Shown: piece by piece, positions 55,650 to 64,000 of the stretch
How the letters are laid out: each line of letters starts with the position of its first letter
Numbering within the stretch: position 1 is the first letter of the stretch
DNA from: Perkinsus olseni
Taxonomy: Eukaryota > Perkinsozoa > Perkinsida > Perkinsidae
Direction of reading: 5' to 3'
Assembly (NCBI GenBank): GCA_013115135.1
Contig: JABANP010000048.1
Location: forward strand, 142,142-206,141
DNA length: 64,000 nucleotides
Program-made: the position numbers and the translations under genes
Notes under the pieces: model-generated
What the model was told of the DNA's origin: nothing
Database searches by the model: none
Seen by the model: only the letters and a program-made list of their open reading frames with translations

Positions 55650-56557
55650 ATGGACCCCATCACTGTCGTCACGAGCACGAGGCACTCTCCGAATCTTGTG
55701 TCTGTTGCTCCTTCTACGGACTATAACACGTTCATTAAAGATACCCAGGCATCACTTGATGATGGAAGGATCCCGAAACTACCGAGTCCCCCACTTGACC
55801 AGATATTCAAGAGGGGAATGGTCCCCAGAGATGGCCTCATCCTAGACTTCGGCGTTGCCACAGGTTGCAATAACCACATTTTTTGGTCATGATGTCATCG
55901 CCCTTCAGGTAACTTCACACGTTACATCGCTGGTGAGTTGAAAGGACGTAGGATGTACGGCTTCGACAGTTTCAAGGGGCTGCCTAGTGATTGGTTGCCA
56001 GCGGGGGTAACCAATAGTGCAGCAGGATGTCAGCAAGGATCTGAGTACGGCTTCCTCTTGACCTTTAGGGAGTCCTACCGAAGGCGGCCATGGGTGCTTT
56101 TGCGCAGGATAAAATACCGGAGATGCCCGATAACGTCGAGTTGGTGGTGGGGCTGTTTGACGACACGTTGCCAGCCTTCGCTGAGGATCATCCAGATGAT
56201 ACTATTGCCCTGCTCCACGTCGACTGTGATCTGTACGAGTCGACCGTCAGTATATTTAAGAATGTTGGTCACATGATAGTCCCCGGCACAATCATAGTGT
56301 TCGATGAGTTGTTCGATTATCCGCAGTACGCGGAGCATGAGTTGAAGGCTTTCTTCGAATTCCTGGTGGAGAGGAGTGAAGACTTGGGAGAAAATTGCCA
56401 GTTTGAGTGGATTGGCACTGGTGATGTATCATCTGAGGAGTGTCTGACCAATCCCAAGTATAAGAGTGGGATATATGATGACCCTAGTGGGGCTAAACTC
56501 GTGTCGCAAGATGTGAATCTGAAGATGAGATGCGGTGTAAAGATGACAAGGGTGTGA
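55650..56557 (+). CDS. Class I SAM-dependent methyltransferase (TylF/Methyltransf_24 type)
   Basis: Start 55650 (MDPITVVTSTRHSPN). The SAM-binding loop lies in LILDFGVATG, then after an intron NFTRYIAGEL and the hallmark MYGFDSFKGLPSDW. The central part has NVELVVGLFDDTLPAF and TIALLHVDCDLYESTVSIF, where the D-x-D-x-Y motif binds metal in the TylF-like family. FDELFDYPQYAEHELKAFFEFL completes the fold, and the gene stops at 56557. Members methylate hydroxyl groups of sugars or other small molecules. The actual substrate is not deducible. Confidence 0.85.
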
Positions 56558-56861
56558 TTACCCCTAGGTTATGAATTTCATCATTTTCATGACCCACATG
56601 AGCTCGATCTTATAGCCAGGCTGGCAGTTTATGGCCTCTCTTTTTCTCCTCGAATCGCCGTGATGTGGAAGCTGCCGCTTGAGATCCGCCCGGGGAATGG
56701 GGATTTTTCTCAGCACTGCGAGCGACGCGACTCCAGTGGCTGATAATACAACCGCGACGTCAAGTGCCTCCTCAAAATCGCTGAATGGATGGACCAAGAT
56801 GGTGAGCAGGTTAAGGCTGTCTCTCGCACGGCTTCAGCAATTTTCGCAGCATTCGGAGACG
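56558..56861 (+). other. Possible exon interrupted by the retrotransposon
   Basis: A plus-strand frame from 56679 is open up to and through the left edge of the mobile element at 56862. It reads TATSSASSKSLNGWTKMVS and a basic helix. It could be the 5' end of a gene cut by the insertion, or chance. Confidence 0.2.
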
Positions 56862-57189
56862 TCAACCTTGTTCACTCGTTGCAATCCCACAACTGCCTAC
56901 ACCCTTCGGTGTAGGGCAGAATAGGTTTTCTAGCGAGAGTTCCACTACATGGTGTTTTGTTACCTGGGAGTAATGGGTAGTGGGAGCAAACATCCTTGGG
57001 CACTCTAGGCTGAACATGCCTAGGTGGCCCGTCAACGAACACGCAACTGCAAACCCGTAGACTGGATGTTTCGCTCCGCATGAGTTGGGCGAGGTTTGGT
57101 ATTTCTTGACCATTTCTGATTTGTGTCAGTTTTCTGACACGTACGACAATTAAGGTACATCGTACCTCGCCTTTCTGCTCATGCCTCCC
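56862..57189 (-). repeat. Split direct repeat unit B2
   Basis: 328 bases, identical to 57332-57659 except one base (57145 G versus 57615 C). Forms the outer 3' end of the element. Confidence 0.95.
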
Positions 57190-57222
57190 AGCCAACATAA
57201 CTAACGGTGTGGGCGGGTGGGT

Positions 57223-57331
57223 TCAGGTAAAGTCCCCATGTAATGAAGAACACTACGCGATAACATAAACCAACCGAACACGCATGATCACTCGTTCACT
57301 TGTTGAACTTGCCCAATAAATTGACCTTCAA
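57223..57331 (-). repeat. Split direct repeat unit A2
   Basis: Lies between the two B copies. Its 57223-57288 part is identical to the last 66 bases of the window (63935-64000), which therefore starts unit A1. In circular intermediates of such elements A2 and B1 would guide rejoining of the ends. Confidence 0.9.
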
Positions 57332-57659
57332 TCAACCTTGTTCACTCGTTGCAATCCCACAACTGCCTACACCCTTCGGTGTAGGGCAGAATAGGTTTTC
57401 TAGCGAGAGTTCCACTACATGGTGTTTTGTTACCTGGGAGTAATGGGTAGTGGGAGCAAACATCCTTGGGCACTCTAGGCTGAACATGCCTAGGTGGCCC
57501 GTCAACGAACACGCAACTGCAAACCCGTAGACTGGATGTTTCGCTCCGCATGAGTTGGGCGAGGTTTGGTATTTCTTGACCATTTCTGATTTGTGTCAGT
57601 TTTCTGACACGTACCACAATTAAGGTACATCGTACCTCGCCTTTCTGCTCATGCCTCCC
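57332..57659 (-). repeat. Split direct repeat unit B1
   Basis: Inner copy of the 328-base B repeat, located directly 3' of the recombinase gene on the minus strand. Confidence 0.95.
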
Positions 57660-57816
57660 TGTCCACTACCCTTAGTCCAGTTATTTGGAGGGACCTTCTT
57701 TCCCAGAGGGACTCTCACCTTCATACTGAACACGCAACCATTCGCCTTCAAGATAAACACACTATCTAGTGGGCACTCTTTTGCTAGGAGAACTCTCATC
57801 GACGCCTACTATCGAC

Positions 57817-58857
57817 TCAACTGTCATCGCCCATGATGATCTTAGCGTGCTTTCTGGTCTTCGACTCCATTGCCTTGTTTGTGTATTGCAGCCAAGCGTT
57901 ACTGCGCCATTTACCGGAAGCTTGTACTTCTCCCTCTGGTACATCCCGCAACTTGAGTATCGTACTTCCGGTTCTTCGTAGGCTGTGGCCTGTTATATTC
58001 TCGGTCGACCAACGCTCGCTGGAGCCCGGGTACTGTTCTTCCAATAAACCCTTCAATTTCTTCGCGTATGAGTTCTTCCGTATCGAGGGAAAGATCCGAA
58101 AAAGGTCGTTCTTCAGCGCTCGTTTCCTTCGTGCCATCTCATGAGCTGCGCACCACTTCACTCCGCATACGCCTCTTCTATCGAACACGCCAGCTGTATG
58201 AACGTCACAATCTACTTCTTTGAAGGTCGGACCTTCTTCTGTCTTAGGATTCATCATCCTGAACCGTGTTCGAAGCTTGCCCGGGGTCTCTATGATCTCG
58301 ACATCTGCCCCAGTCAGCGAATAGGTCTCATCCAATCTGCTAACTGTCGCTATGGAGAGTAGAGTGACTACTTTCAGCTGGTCATTTTCTGACCCCACTG
58401 CCGTCGGTATTCTCGCCACAGCGTCCACTAACTCGTCGTCAAGCACCGGAGCTTGCTTTCTCTTCCTCCCCTGTCGTTCCCTTACCTTCCTCGCTCCCGC
58501 GAGTGCTCTTGCGACCTGCTGTTCCTCATCTGCTCCCAGTCTCGGTTCCCCACGAATTTGGCTCAGAGTTCGCATGCCGGAAACGTATTTGGAGATTGTA
58601 GCGCCAGAGAGCTCTGGGTCCTTCAAGCAGAGAAGCGCACGGATGTATATCTGTAATCTCTCACCGGTGACTGGATATTTACAAACTTCCCCGTAGATCT
58701 TATCTGGAGTTTCATACTGCCTCCTTGTTGATTCCCTTATCGACTTCTCCCTCAAGTCCCGGTTGAGCTCTTCCATCTCTTGAGAGCATTCTTCTGGCTG
58801 ACTTTGCGCGAAGGCACGTAATTGCGCTTGGCGCGAGTTGCACGATTGATAACTCAT
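57817..58857 (-). CDS. Tyrosine recombinase of the DIRS element
   Basis: Intact 346-residue ORF. An N-terminal helical SAM-like part (ESTRRQYETPDKIYGEVCKYP, then ISKYVSGMRTLSQI) is the core-binding domain. The catalytic domain has the first Arg in ATVSRLDE, the H-x-x-R box in GHSLRRTGST, and the Trp/Tyr end in GKWRSNAWLQYTN with the nucleophilic Tyr. A Cys/His cluster (RGVCGVKWCAAHE) sits between and may bind zinc, as in some crypton and DIRS recombinases. All active-site positions are present, so it looks functional. It would insert the circular cDNA without target duplication. Confidence 0.9.
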   Translation of the reverse strand: MSYQSCNSRQAQLRAFAQSQPEECSQEMEELNRDLREKSIRESTRRQYETPDKIYGEVCKYPVTGERLQIYIRALLCLKDPELSGATISKYVSGMRTLSQIRGEPRLGADEEQQVARALAGARKVRERQGRKRKQAPVLDDELVDAVARIPTAVGSENDQLKVVTLLSIATVSRLDETYSLTGADVEIIETPGKLRTRFRMMNPKTEEGPTFKEVDCDVHTAGVFDRRGVCGVKWCAAHEMARRKRALKNDLFRIFPSIRKNSYAKKLKGLLEEQYPGSSERWSTENITGHSLRRTGSTILKLRDVPEGEVQASGKWRSNAWLQYTNKAMESKTRKHAKIIMGDDS

Positions 58858-59008
58858 AAATTAACTGAGCAGAAAAACGCTCCCGTCTTTACTATACTCA
58901 AGTATAGCTCGTCAGTCGTAGTTCGGCTCCCATGTTTCACTTCAACGCAACATAAGTATCGTCCAGAAACATGCGCGCCGTGTTCAACTCATCATTCTCT
59001 CACGGGTC

Positions 59009-61083
59009 TTAACGTTGAGACTCTATTGTACTCTGCAATTCCTCAGGACTAACATACTCCTGTATTAATCCCCCCGGGTGATATTCAGAGTCCCGTGAAA
59101 GTCTATCGGCTGCAACATTCAAATTCACCGTTGATGTGGTAGACGCCCTTAGTTCCTTCACCGATGCTCATTCCGTCCGTCATCAGCTGCGTTATAGCAG
59201 CGACGAGATTCGCCGGGCCAACTTTCGAGGAGAATCCTTTCCGGATGAGGGTAACCCCTGATAACGAGTCCGACAGAATCCACATCTGATCACTCCTGTA
59301 CCCTCGTCGTCTTGCCAAGACCACACCTGCTAATATAGCACACAACTCCATCGCAACCATGTTCGCACAGTCTGGACCCCCAACATGGACGTGGAAGATC
59401 GTTCAGTCTCTGTAACTCGCTCGCTGGAATTCGGCAATAGGCCCCATCACCATTCTTCCCCAAAATCAATGTTCCAATAGCGCTGGTCGAGGCGTCAGCC
59501 AACACGAGACAGCATGCTGGTTCGCGTCTCCCTCTATCGACCGCGCTAATCGTTCTTTCAAACTTCGAGTCGATCACTTCTAACCATCTCTCGAGACACG
59601 ACTGTATATTTTTTGACAATTTTATGGCCCAGAGGCTCTTCCTATTCATAACTGACTTGATCTGGTGAAGAGGTGCCAGTCCAGATCGATATACCGGGCA
59701 TATTTGGACGCAAAAGCCAACACGCCCTATCAACTTCTCTAGGCTTGGGTACTCCACTCGCTTTTGGCTGAGAATTTGTTCGATTTGCTCTCTTATCTTC
59801 TGCTTCTTGCTCTCAGGAATCCGAACCTCGAAAGCGTCTCTTTCCCTTCTAGCAACTTCGAATCCTCCGAAGGTGTTGATGTCACCCGACAATCGCAGTT
59901 TATGCCAACCGAAGGGGATCCCGCACGCTCCAGGCACTAATAGTAGGATGGCAGCCCCTTCCCCCTTTATTTCCTCGAGAACAGCCCAGAAATTATCATC
60001 CAAAAGACAAAGCCCGGCGCATCCGGCAGCTTGCATTAAAATCCGCGCAGCCCTATGTAAGGAAGAGTACTCTCGGCACCAGATATATGCACTGCTTTCT
60101 AGGCCCATTGGAAGCCTAGTGTTTATGAACTGTCTCTCGCCGATTTGGATGCCTAGATGCTTTTGTTCCTCTTTGATGATTGGTACTATCCTGTATGCGG
60201 TTTCTACATCGCTTTCGAAGATAACATACCTTTTCCCCGACTTCTCACTTAAATTCGCTATGCCAGACAGCAACGTCGCCAAGCTGTTGTATCCTGGTAC
60301 GGCGTTCGTTTCGCACATCGCCACTTCATCATTCGTATGGTTTCGGCGATAATCTTCTATTATTCTAAAGAACTTCTTCAAATCCCTCGCGTTTAAACTC
60401 GCGTAATCGTCCCTCGCTTCATCATAGCTTTTCTTCGGAACCAGCGCCATTTTTGCGCGTCTACATCCAGGTTCGAATTGTTCTATCTCCTTCATCCAGC
60501 CCTTGCGTACTTCCTCGTCCACCAGCTTCTGCAAAATGCACTCTGCCGACGGTATCGACGACGGGTAGTTGCCATGTCCCACGCTTCCCCCTATGCTGTC
60601 ACTCTTTGCGCCCCTTGGGGCATCCTTCGGCGGATGCAAGCCGTTGGAAGGTGGTAGATCTACGGAGATGCCAATGGGGCAGCCGTCTCTGCTAGCCGTC
60701 GCTATAAAGTTGAGGTCTCCCGCTCCGGTATGGGAGACAATGGCAGCCCATAGGCGTGAATGCAGCGGCGAAACATCCTCTGGGTCGCGGGTTACACCAA
60801 AAAGACTCTCTAAAGCTATTGTCGATGCTTCCGTGGCTCGTAGGCCCACCCGCGCGAGCGACTCCTGCTCTTGCGAACTGGGTACTCCTTCCAAATCATC
60901 AAGGAGCTTAGCCAGCTCCCTCACTTCTGGAAGCCCTAATAATGTTTTGACTATGGGTTGATTCCGCCACGCCACCAGATCAATATCCCGGGGCAACGGA
61001 AGCGTAGCCTCATCCGTGCCCGAACCATCCTTATAACTCTGTGACAGGTTGGAAAGCTCTTCCCTCCAGCCAGTCTCGGCCAT
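59009..61083 (-). CDS. Reverse transcriptase - RNase H of the DIRS element, two frame breaks
   Basis: The start at 61083 opens MAETGWREEL. RT motifs: VPKKSYD, motif A in FESDVETAYRIVP, LPMGLESSAYIWCREY and the active site CLLDDNFW (LDD in place of YxDD). The thumb region GRVGFCVQICPVYRSGLAPLHQIK is DIRS/Gypsy-like. RNase H: LVLADAST (first Asp), then the Glu in MVAMELCAILAG, Asp in LSDSLSGV, and NVAADRLSRDSEY at the end. The frame changes near 59370 and again near 59115, each by one base. All catalytic residues remain. Either the copy is slightly decayed or the assembly has indels. The long frame alone is 597 residues. Confidence 0.88.
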
Positions 61084-61627
61084 TCGCCAGTACTCATCCC
61101 ACGCGCCTGGTCCATCGACAACGGGGTTAGCGGTCGGTGATGAGGAGCAGTTGAGCGCATCTGAGGCAGAAAACCGTCAGCGACTGGGTGGTGGATTCCT
61201 TCTCACTTCTCGCCGCTTTCCTTCTACGATACTCCTGTTTGGCCTTTTTTTTATTCTCCTTGCTCCGCTTGTGTGGCATGAACCAAGAAGGTAACAAATC
61301 ACCCTGTCAAGCTCGCAGTTCACCTTTCTGAGTTTCCCTACTACATTGATACTAACAAAACAGTGTTCCGCATGACACTACTCACTCCGCACACTTCCTC
61401 AGAAACTCTTCTCGCGTCAATAACTATCACTCCATAAACTTATCACCGTGACCACTCATTATCCGAAAATAATGCATGATCCTTGTAGTTCAATCACACT
61501 CAACTTGAAAAAAATACCGCTAAATCTGGCCTAGTTCTTCTTATCGGCCTTCTCTGACTTCGTATCAGCCGTTGGCATCGACCAAGAATTATTCCATACA
61601 TTTGGCCCGAAACCGTAGCTGAAACCA
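61084..61627. other. Spacer between gag-like and RT regions of the element
   Basis: About 540 bases. The minus strand 61160-61084 is open upstream of the RT start, so RT may begin earlier. The rest (61300-61560) is A+T-rich and noncoding in appearance. Confidence 0.45.
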
Positions 61628-62652
61628 TTATAGCCTTGGCCCTTGGCGAAACCCTTGGCGTAACCCTTGGCCTTCCCCTTGCCTTTTCCTTTTCCTTTTA
61701 GCGCCCTTTGCTTTCCCGCCGGGTCGGTTCATGTGCTGAGCCGGCGTAAATTCACACGACCTCGTCAACATGGCAGGACATTCTCCATAGTAATAAACAC
61801 ACCAATCTCTGCCTCTTTTCCCGGTAGAACCAGAAGATGTGGATCCCCCGCTTGTGAGAACCTTGGCATAGGCTTCCGGATCCATCACGTCGGAAAGAGC
61901 GATCACGATAGCCCTGTGGTATGCGACCTTCTGTTCCCTTGCAATAGAGCGCGCTCGACTGGCCAAATTCTTTCTGACTTCTGTGTCGAAGATAATGATA
62001 TCACTATCATTTCTTCCATCTGCTAACTTGCAGATTCGGCTGATGTAGTTCAGGCCTGCGAGTAGGGCGCCTGAGTCTTCCACCAACGTTGAGAGGGCGC
62101 AAACCCATTGTACCAGAGCAAATATCAACTCACTGACGGTTCGCGGGGTACGAGACTCCAGTACCTTCTTGGTTGCAACCATCTTCCCTTCTGTGGTCTC
62201 GCGCCAATCAGGATCGTCAAGTGTCGCTCCTTTGTAATCTTCAACTCCCTATACGTCGCCGGGTCCTTTCCCATGGCCCTAACGTGCTGCTCACTTATTA
62301 CCATCCTTTCCGGAAGCTCGCCCCCCAAACGCTCGTATGCTGTTTCCATGAACTTCTGGAGGGAGCAATCCATCCCTTCTTCCACTTGCTTCGAAGCCGT
62401 CACCAGCAATCGTTTAGCTTTCATCAAGTTCACTTCCTTCTTGGTCTCAGCGCTCACGTCCTCCCCACACTTCAGCAGAGGCCAACTGGGCAGACCCACT
62501 GCCTTCTCTGCAATAGTCTTCAAAACATTTTTGGCTTCCTCAGTATGAAGAGCTGCCAAACTGGCTGTATCACATACCCCGGTGGCTTGGCATGACTCCA
62601 CAAGCGCGATCGCCGTCTCGCCCACAAAGAACCTCTCTATGCCGTCTGCCAT
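61628..62652 (-). CDS. Gag-like protein of the DIRS element, one frame break
   Basis: The first frame starts at 62652 (MADGIERFFVGETAIALVES) and is helical. Near 62215 it slips into a second frame (DDPDWRETTEGKMVATKKVLES) that continues to 61628. The latter holds a Cys/His group CVYYYGECPAMLTRSCEFTPAQH (C-x6-C-x7-C-x6-H), which could bind nucleic acid. A very basic Lys/Arg/Gly tail follows. Its position upstream of RT and this composition fit a nucleocapsid protein. The overlap of 58 bases between frames could be programmed frameshifting or an indel. Confidence 0.65.
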
Positions 62653-63934
62653 TAGTACGGTTAGGGAAAAACGAAGAAGGCTAAATCAGAAGTATCTTTA
62701 TCGCCCCTCGTGACCTCATGGCATTGACACAATACGTTGTACGACGCAACTGGTACATCTCTTATCACGAAGTATCATGAGACACGCACTCTCTCACATA
62801 TCGTCCGCAGCCCTTTACTACTCTCACGGTTCCCTTTGCTTGCGGCAACAATCCTCCACTAATGAGCTTTCGCCCACTCTGGACGCAACCTGGCATGGAA
62901 TTCGCCAACTGCTCCGTGATTCATTGGCACCAGCATGGTGCTCCTTCTATTCTTACCTAGAAGCGCTCTTGCTCGTATTCATGTTCTCCTCCCAGCTTCC
63001 TCTCTTTCAGGGCTCACGGACTGTGAGTCACGGTCATTAGTGCCCGAGTCGGGCAACCCGACCAACAATGTCATGAGTAATGGCCCTTGCCCATAATCGG
63101 TCATCACATCACGGCTGTTGTAGCCCCTACGTAGGGAAAAGCAGCGCCGTCTCACTCTGAAACTCAACCGCATGAGCCAGGCAAGTCGACCTACATCGTC
63201 GGATCCTACATCCCCCTTCCTTAAGACACGAAGTCTCTGTGATATCCCGTGATTACTCATCACTGACCACCCGGTTTGGCGACGCCAACTCACACTGCAG
63301 CTCGATCCACACGAGCCAGGCGAATTGACCATCACCCTGGTGTCCCAACAGGCGTTCTTCCCGGAAGGTTATCGTCGAATAACACCCATCTCAGATAAGC
63401 CATCTGCTCTCGACATTGCCGAGTCGATAGCTCCTGCCTTCCATCCGGCCTCGGCCGTGGAACCCCCATCTCTGTGCCTTTTCCTTAATCCCGATTCTCC
63501 ACATAGCCTCTGTCACATGAATTCAGAGGTCCCTTATCTGAGGAGCCAACTCACACTGCAACTCAATTCCTATGAGCCAGGCAAATTGACGTCCTTCTTC
63601 AATATTCGAGCCCCCTCGGGGATCCCGACAAGTTCTCAACCTTTTCTCTTACTCCCACCTCGGTGGGCAACCGATTCACCTCCTCGAAGGAAGGATTCAC
63701 CTCCTTCCGCCTTGTACCCTTAGAATATCACCTTAAATGAGTGCCATCTCACTCTGGAGTCCGACTACACGGACCAGGCAAGTTGGTCATCTCTCTGAAC
63801 ATTGACTGCTCCGAGCCGTCTGTTCGTCATCCCAGAAAGAATTACTTGTTAATTAAAACCCTCCACTACAAGTAATGCCTGAGCTTCAGTCAGAAATCGA
63901 AGGATTTCTGTCCAGGGACGCCGCGGGGAGGCAC
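62653..63934. repeat. Element leader with four imperfect repeats
   Basis: The 5' untranslated side of the retrotransposon, about 1.3 kb. A unit of about 45-55 bases with the pattern CTCACxCTG-ACTC-GAGCCAGGCAA-TTGAC occurs at about 63147-63192, 63287-63332, 63544-63590 and 63746-63791. The plus-strand ORF at 63325-63723 runs through these repeats and is probably not a gene. Confidence 0.6.
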
Positions 63935-64000
63935 TCAGGTAAAGTCCCCATGTAATGAAGAACACTACGCGATAACATAAACCAACCGAACACGCATGAT
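63935..64000 (-). repeat. Split direct repeat unit A1 (cut by window end)
   Basis: 66 bases identical to 57223-57288. Marks the 5' end of the element, which continues past the window edge. Confidence 0.9.

Larger units (their letters stand above)
56862..64000 (-). mobile_element. DIRS-order retrotransposon with split direct repeats
   Basis: Order on the minus strand: leader repeats, gag-like region (62652-61628), reverse transcriptase plus RNase H (61083-59009), tyrosine recombinase (58857-57817), then terminal repeats. The ends are split direct repeats. B2 (56862-57189) and B1 (57332-57659) are 328-base copies with one mismatch. A2 (57223-57331) lies between them. A1 begins at 63935 and runs off the window, with its first 66 bases identical to A2. 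The A1-ORFs-B1-A2-B2 layout is that of PAT- and Ngaro-like DIRS elements, which integrate through a tyrosine recombinase rather than a DDE integrase. No methyltransferase or SGNH hydrolase ORF is seen. Near-identity of the repeats points to recent activity. Confidence 0.9.

Noticed and set aside
56862..57583. Two identical minus-strand ORFs of 83 and 91 residues
   Set aside because: They are the B repeat read twice; no start context or family motif, so they are parts of terminal repeats, not genes.
63325..63723. 132-residue plus-strand ORF
   Set aside because: It runs through the leader repeats of the retrotransposon on the strand opposite to its genes; Pro/Ser-rich composition follows from the repeat DNA.

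Overview
The window is nuclear DNA of a eukaryotic microbe, not of a bacterium. Nearly every recognisable gene is split by short GT-AG introns, mostly about 40-60 bases. Genes lie close together on both strands, and the protein set is eukaryotic: Rab5, shared and Pol III RNA polymerase subunits, EBP2, DDX27, legumain, SHPRH. The compact short-intron style and the protein set suggest an alveolate protist, and a perkinsid (Perkinsus-like) is my best guess. That placement is inference; nothing in the window proves it.

Left part (1-10.4 kb): a 429-base fragment of a legumain gene abuts a 5'-truncated SHPRH-like SNF2/RING gene. Two unrecognised genes follow, then a nucleotide-sugar transporter and a Rab5 GTPase, both on the minus strand. 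From 10.4 to 13.8 kb no normal gene is visible. This stretch is packed with short perfect or near-perfect inverted repeats and holds one small ORF with a Cys/His HGGG motif.

Middle (14.6-33.7 kb): EBP2 (ribosome biogenesis), an unknown nuclear-looking protein, a secreted saposin-like protein, the full legumain gene (parent-like copy of the fragment at position 1), organellar phenylalanyl-tRNA synthetase, a minus-strand protein with CTFxP motifs, a small zinc-finger protein, a three-CCCH RNA-binding protein and the DDX27/Drs1 RNA helicase. EBP2 and DDX27 both belong to 60S ribosomal subunit assembly.

Right part (33.8-56.6 kb): a possible Vti1-like SNARE, several unknown small genes, a zinc-type alcohol dehydrogenase, a secreted two-repeat cysteine-rich protein, acireductone dioxygenase (methionine salvage), Pol III subunit RPC4 beside the common subunit RPB5, three tandem membrane RING-H2 genes, an APH-fold kinase and a SAM methyltransferase.

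Right end (56.86 kb to the edge): a nearly complete DIRS-order retrotransposon on the minus strand with gag-like, RT-RNase H and tyrosine recombinase regions. Its terminal repeats are split direct repeats (A1 ... B1-A2-B2). Single-base frame breaks recur in otherwise well conserved genes, so some assembly indels are likely.
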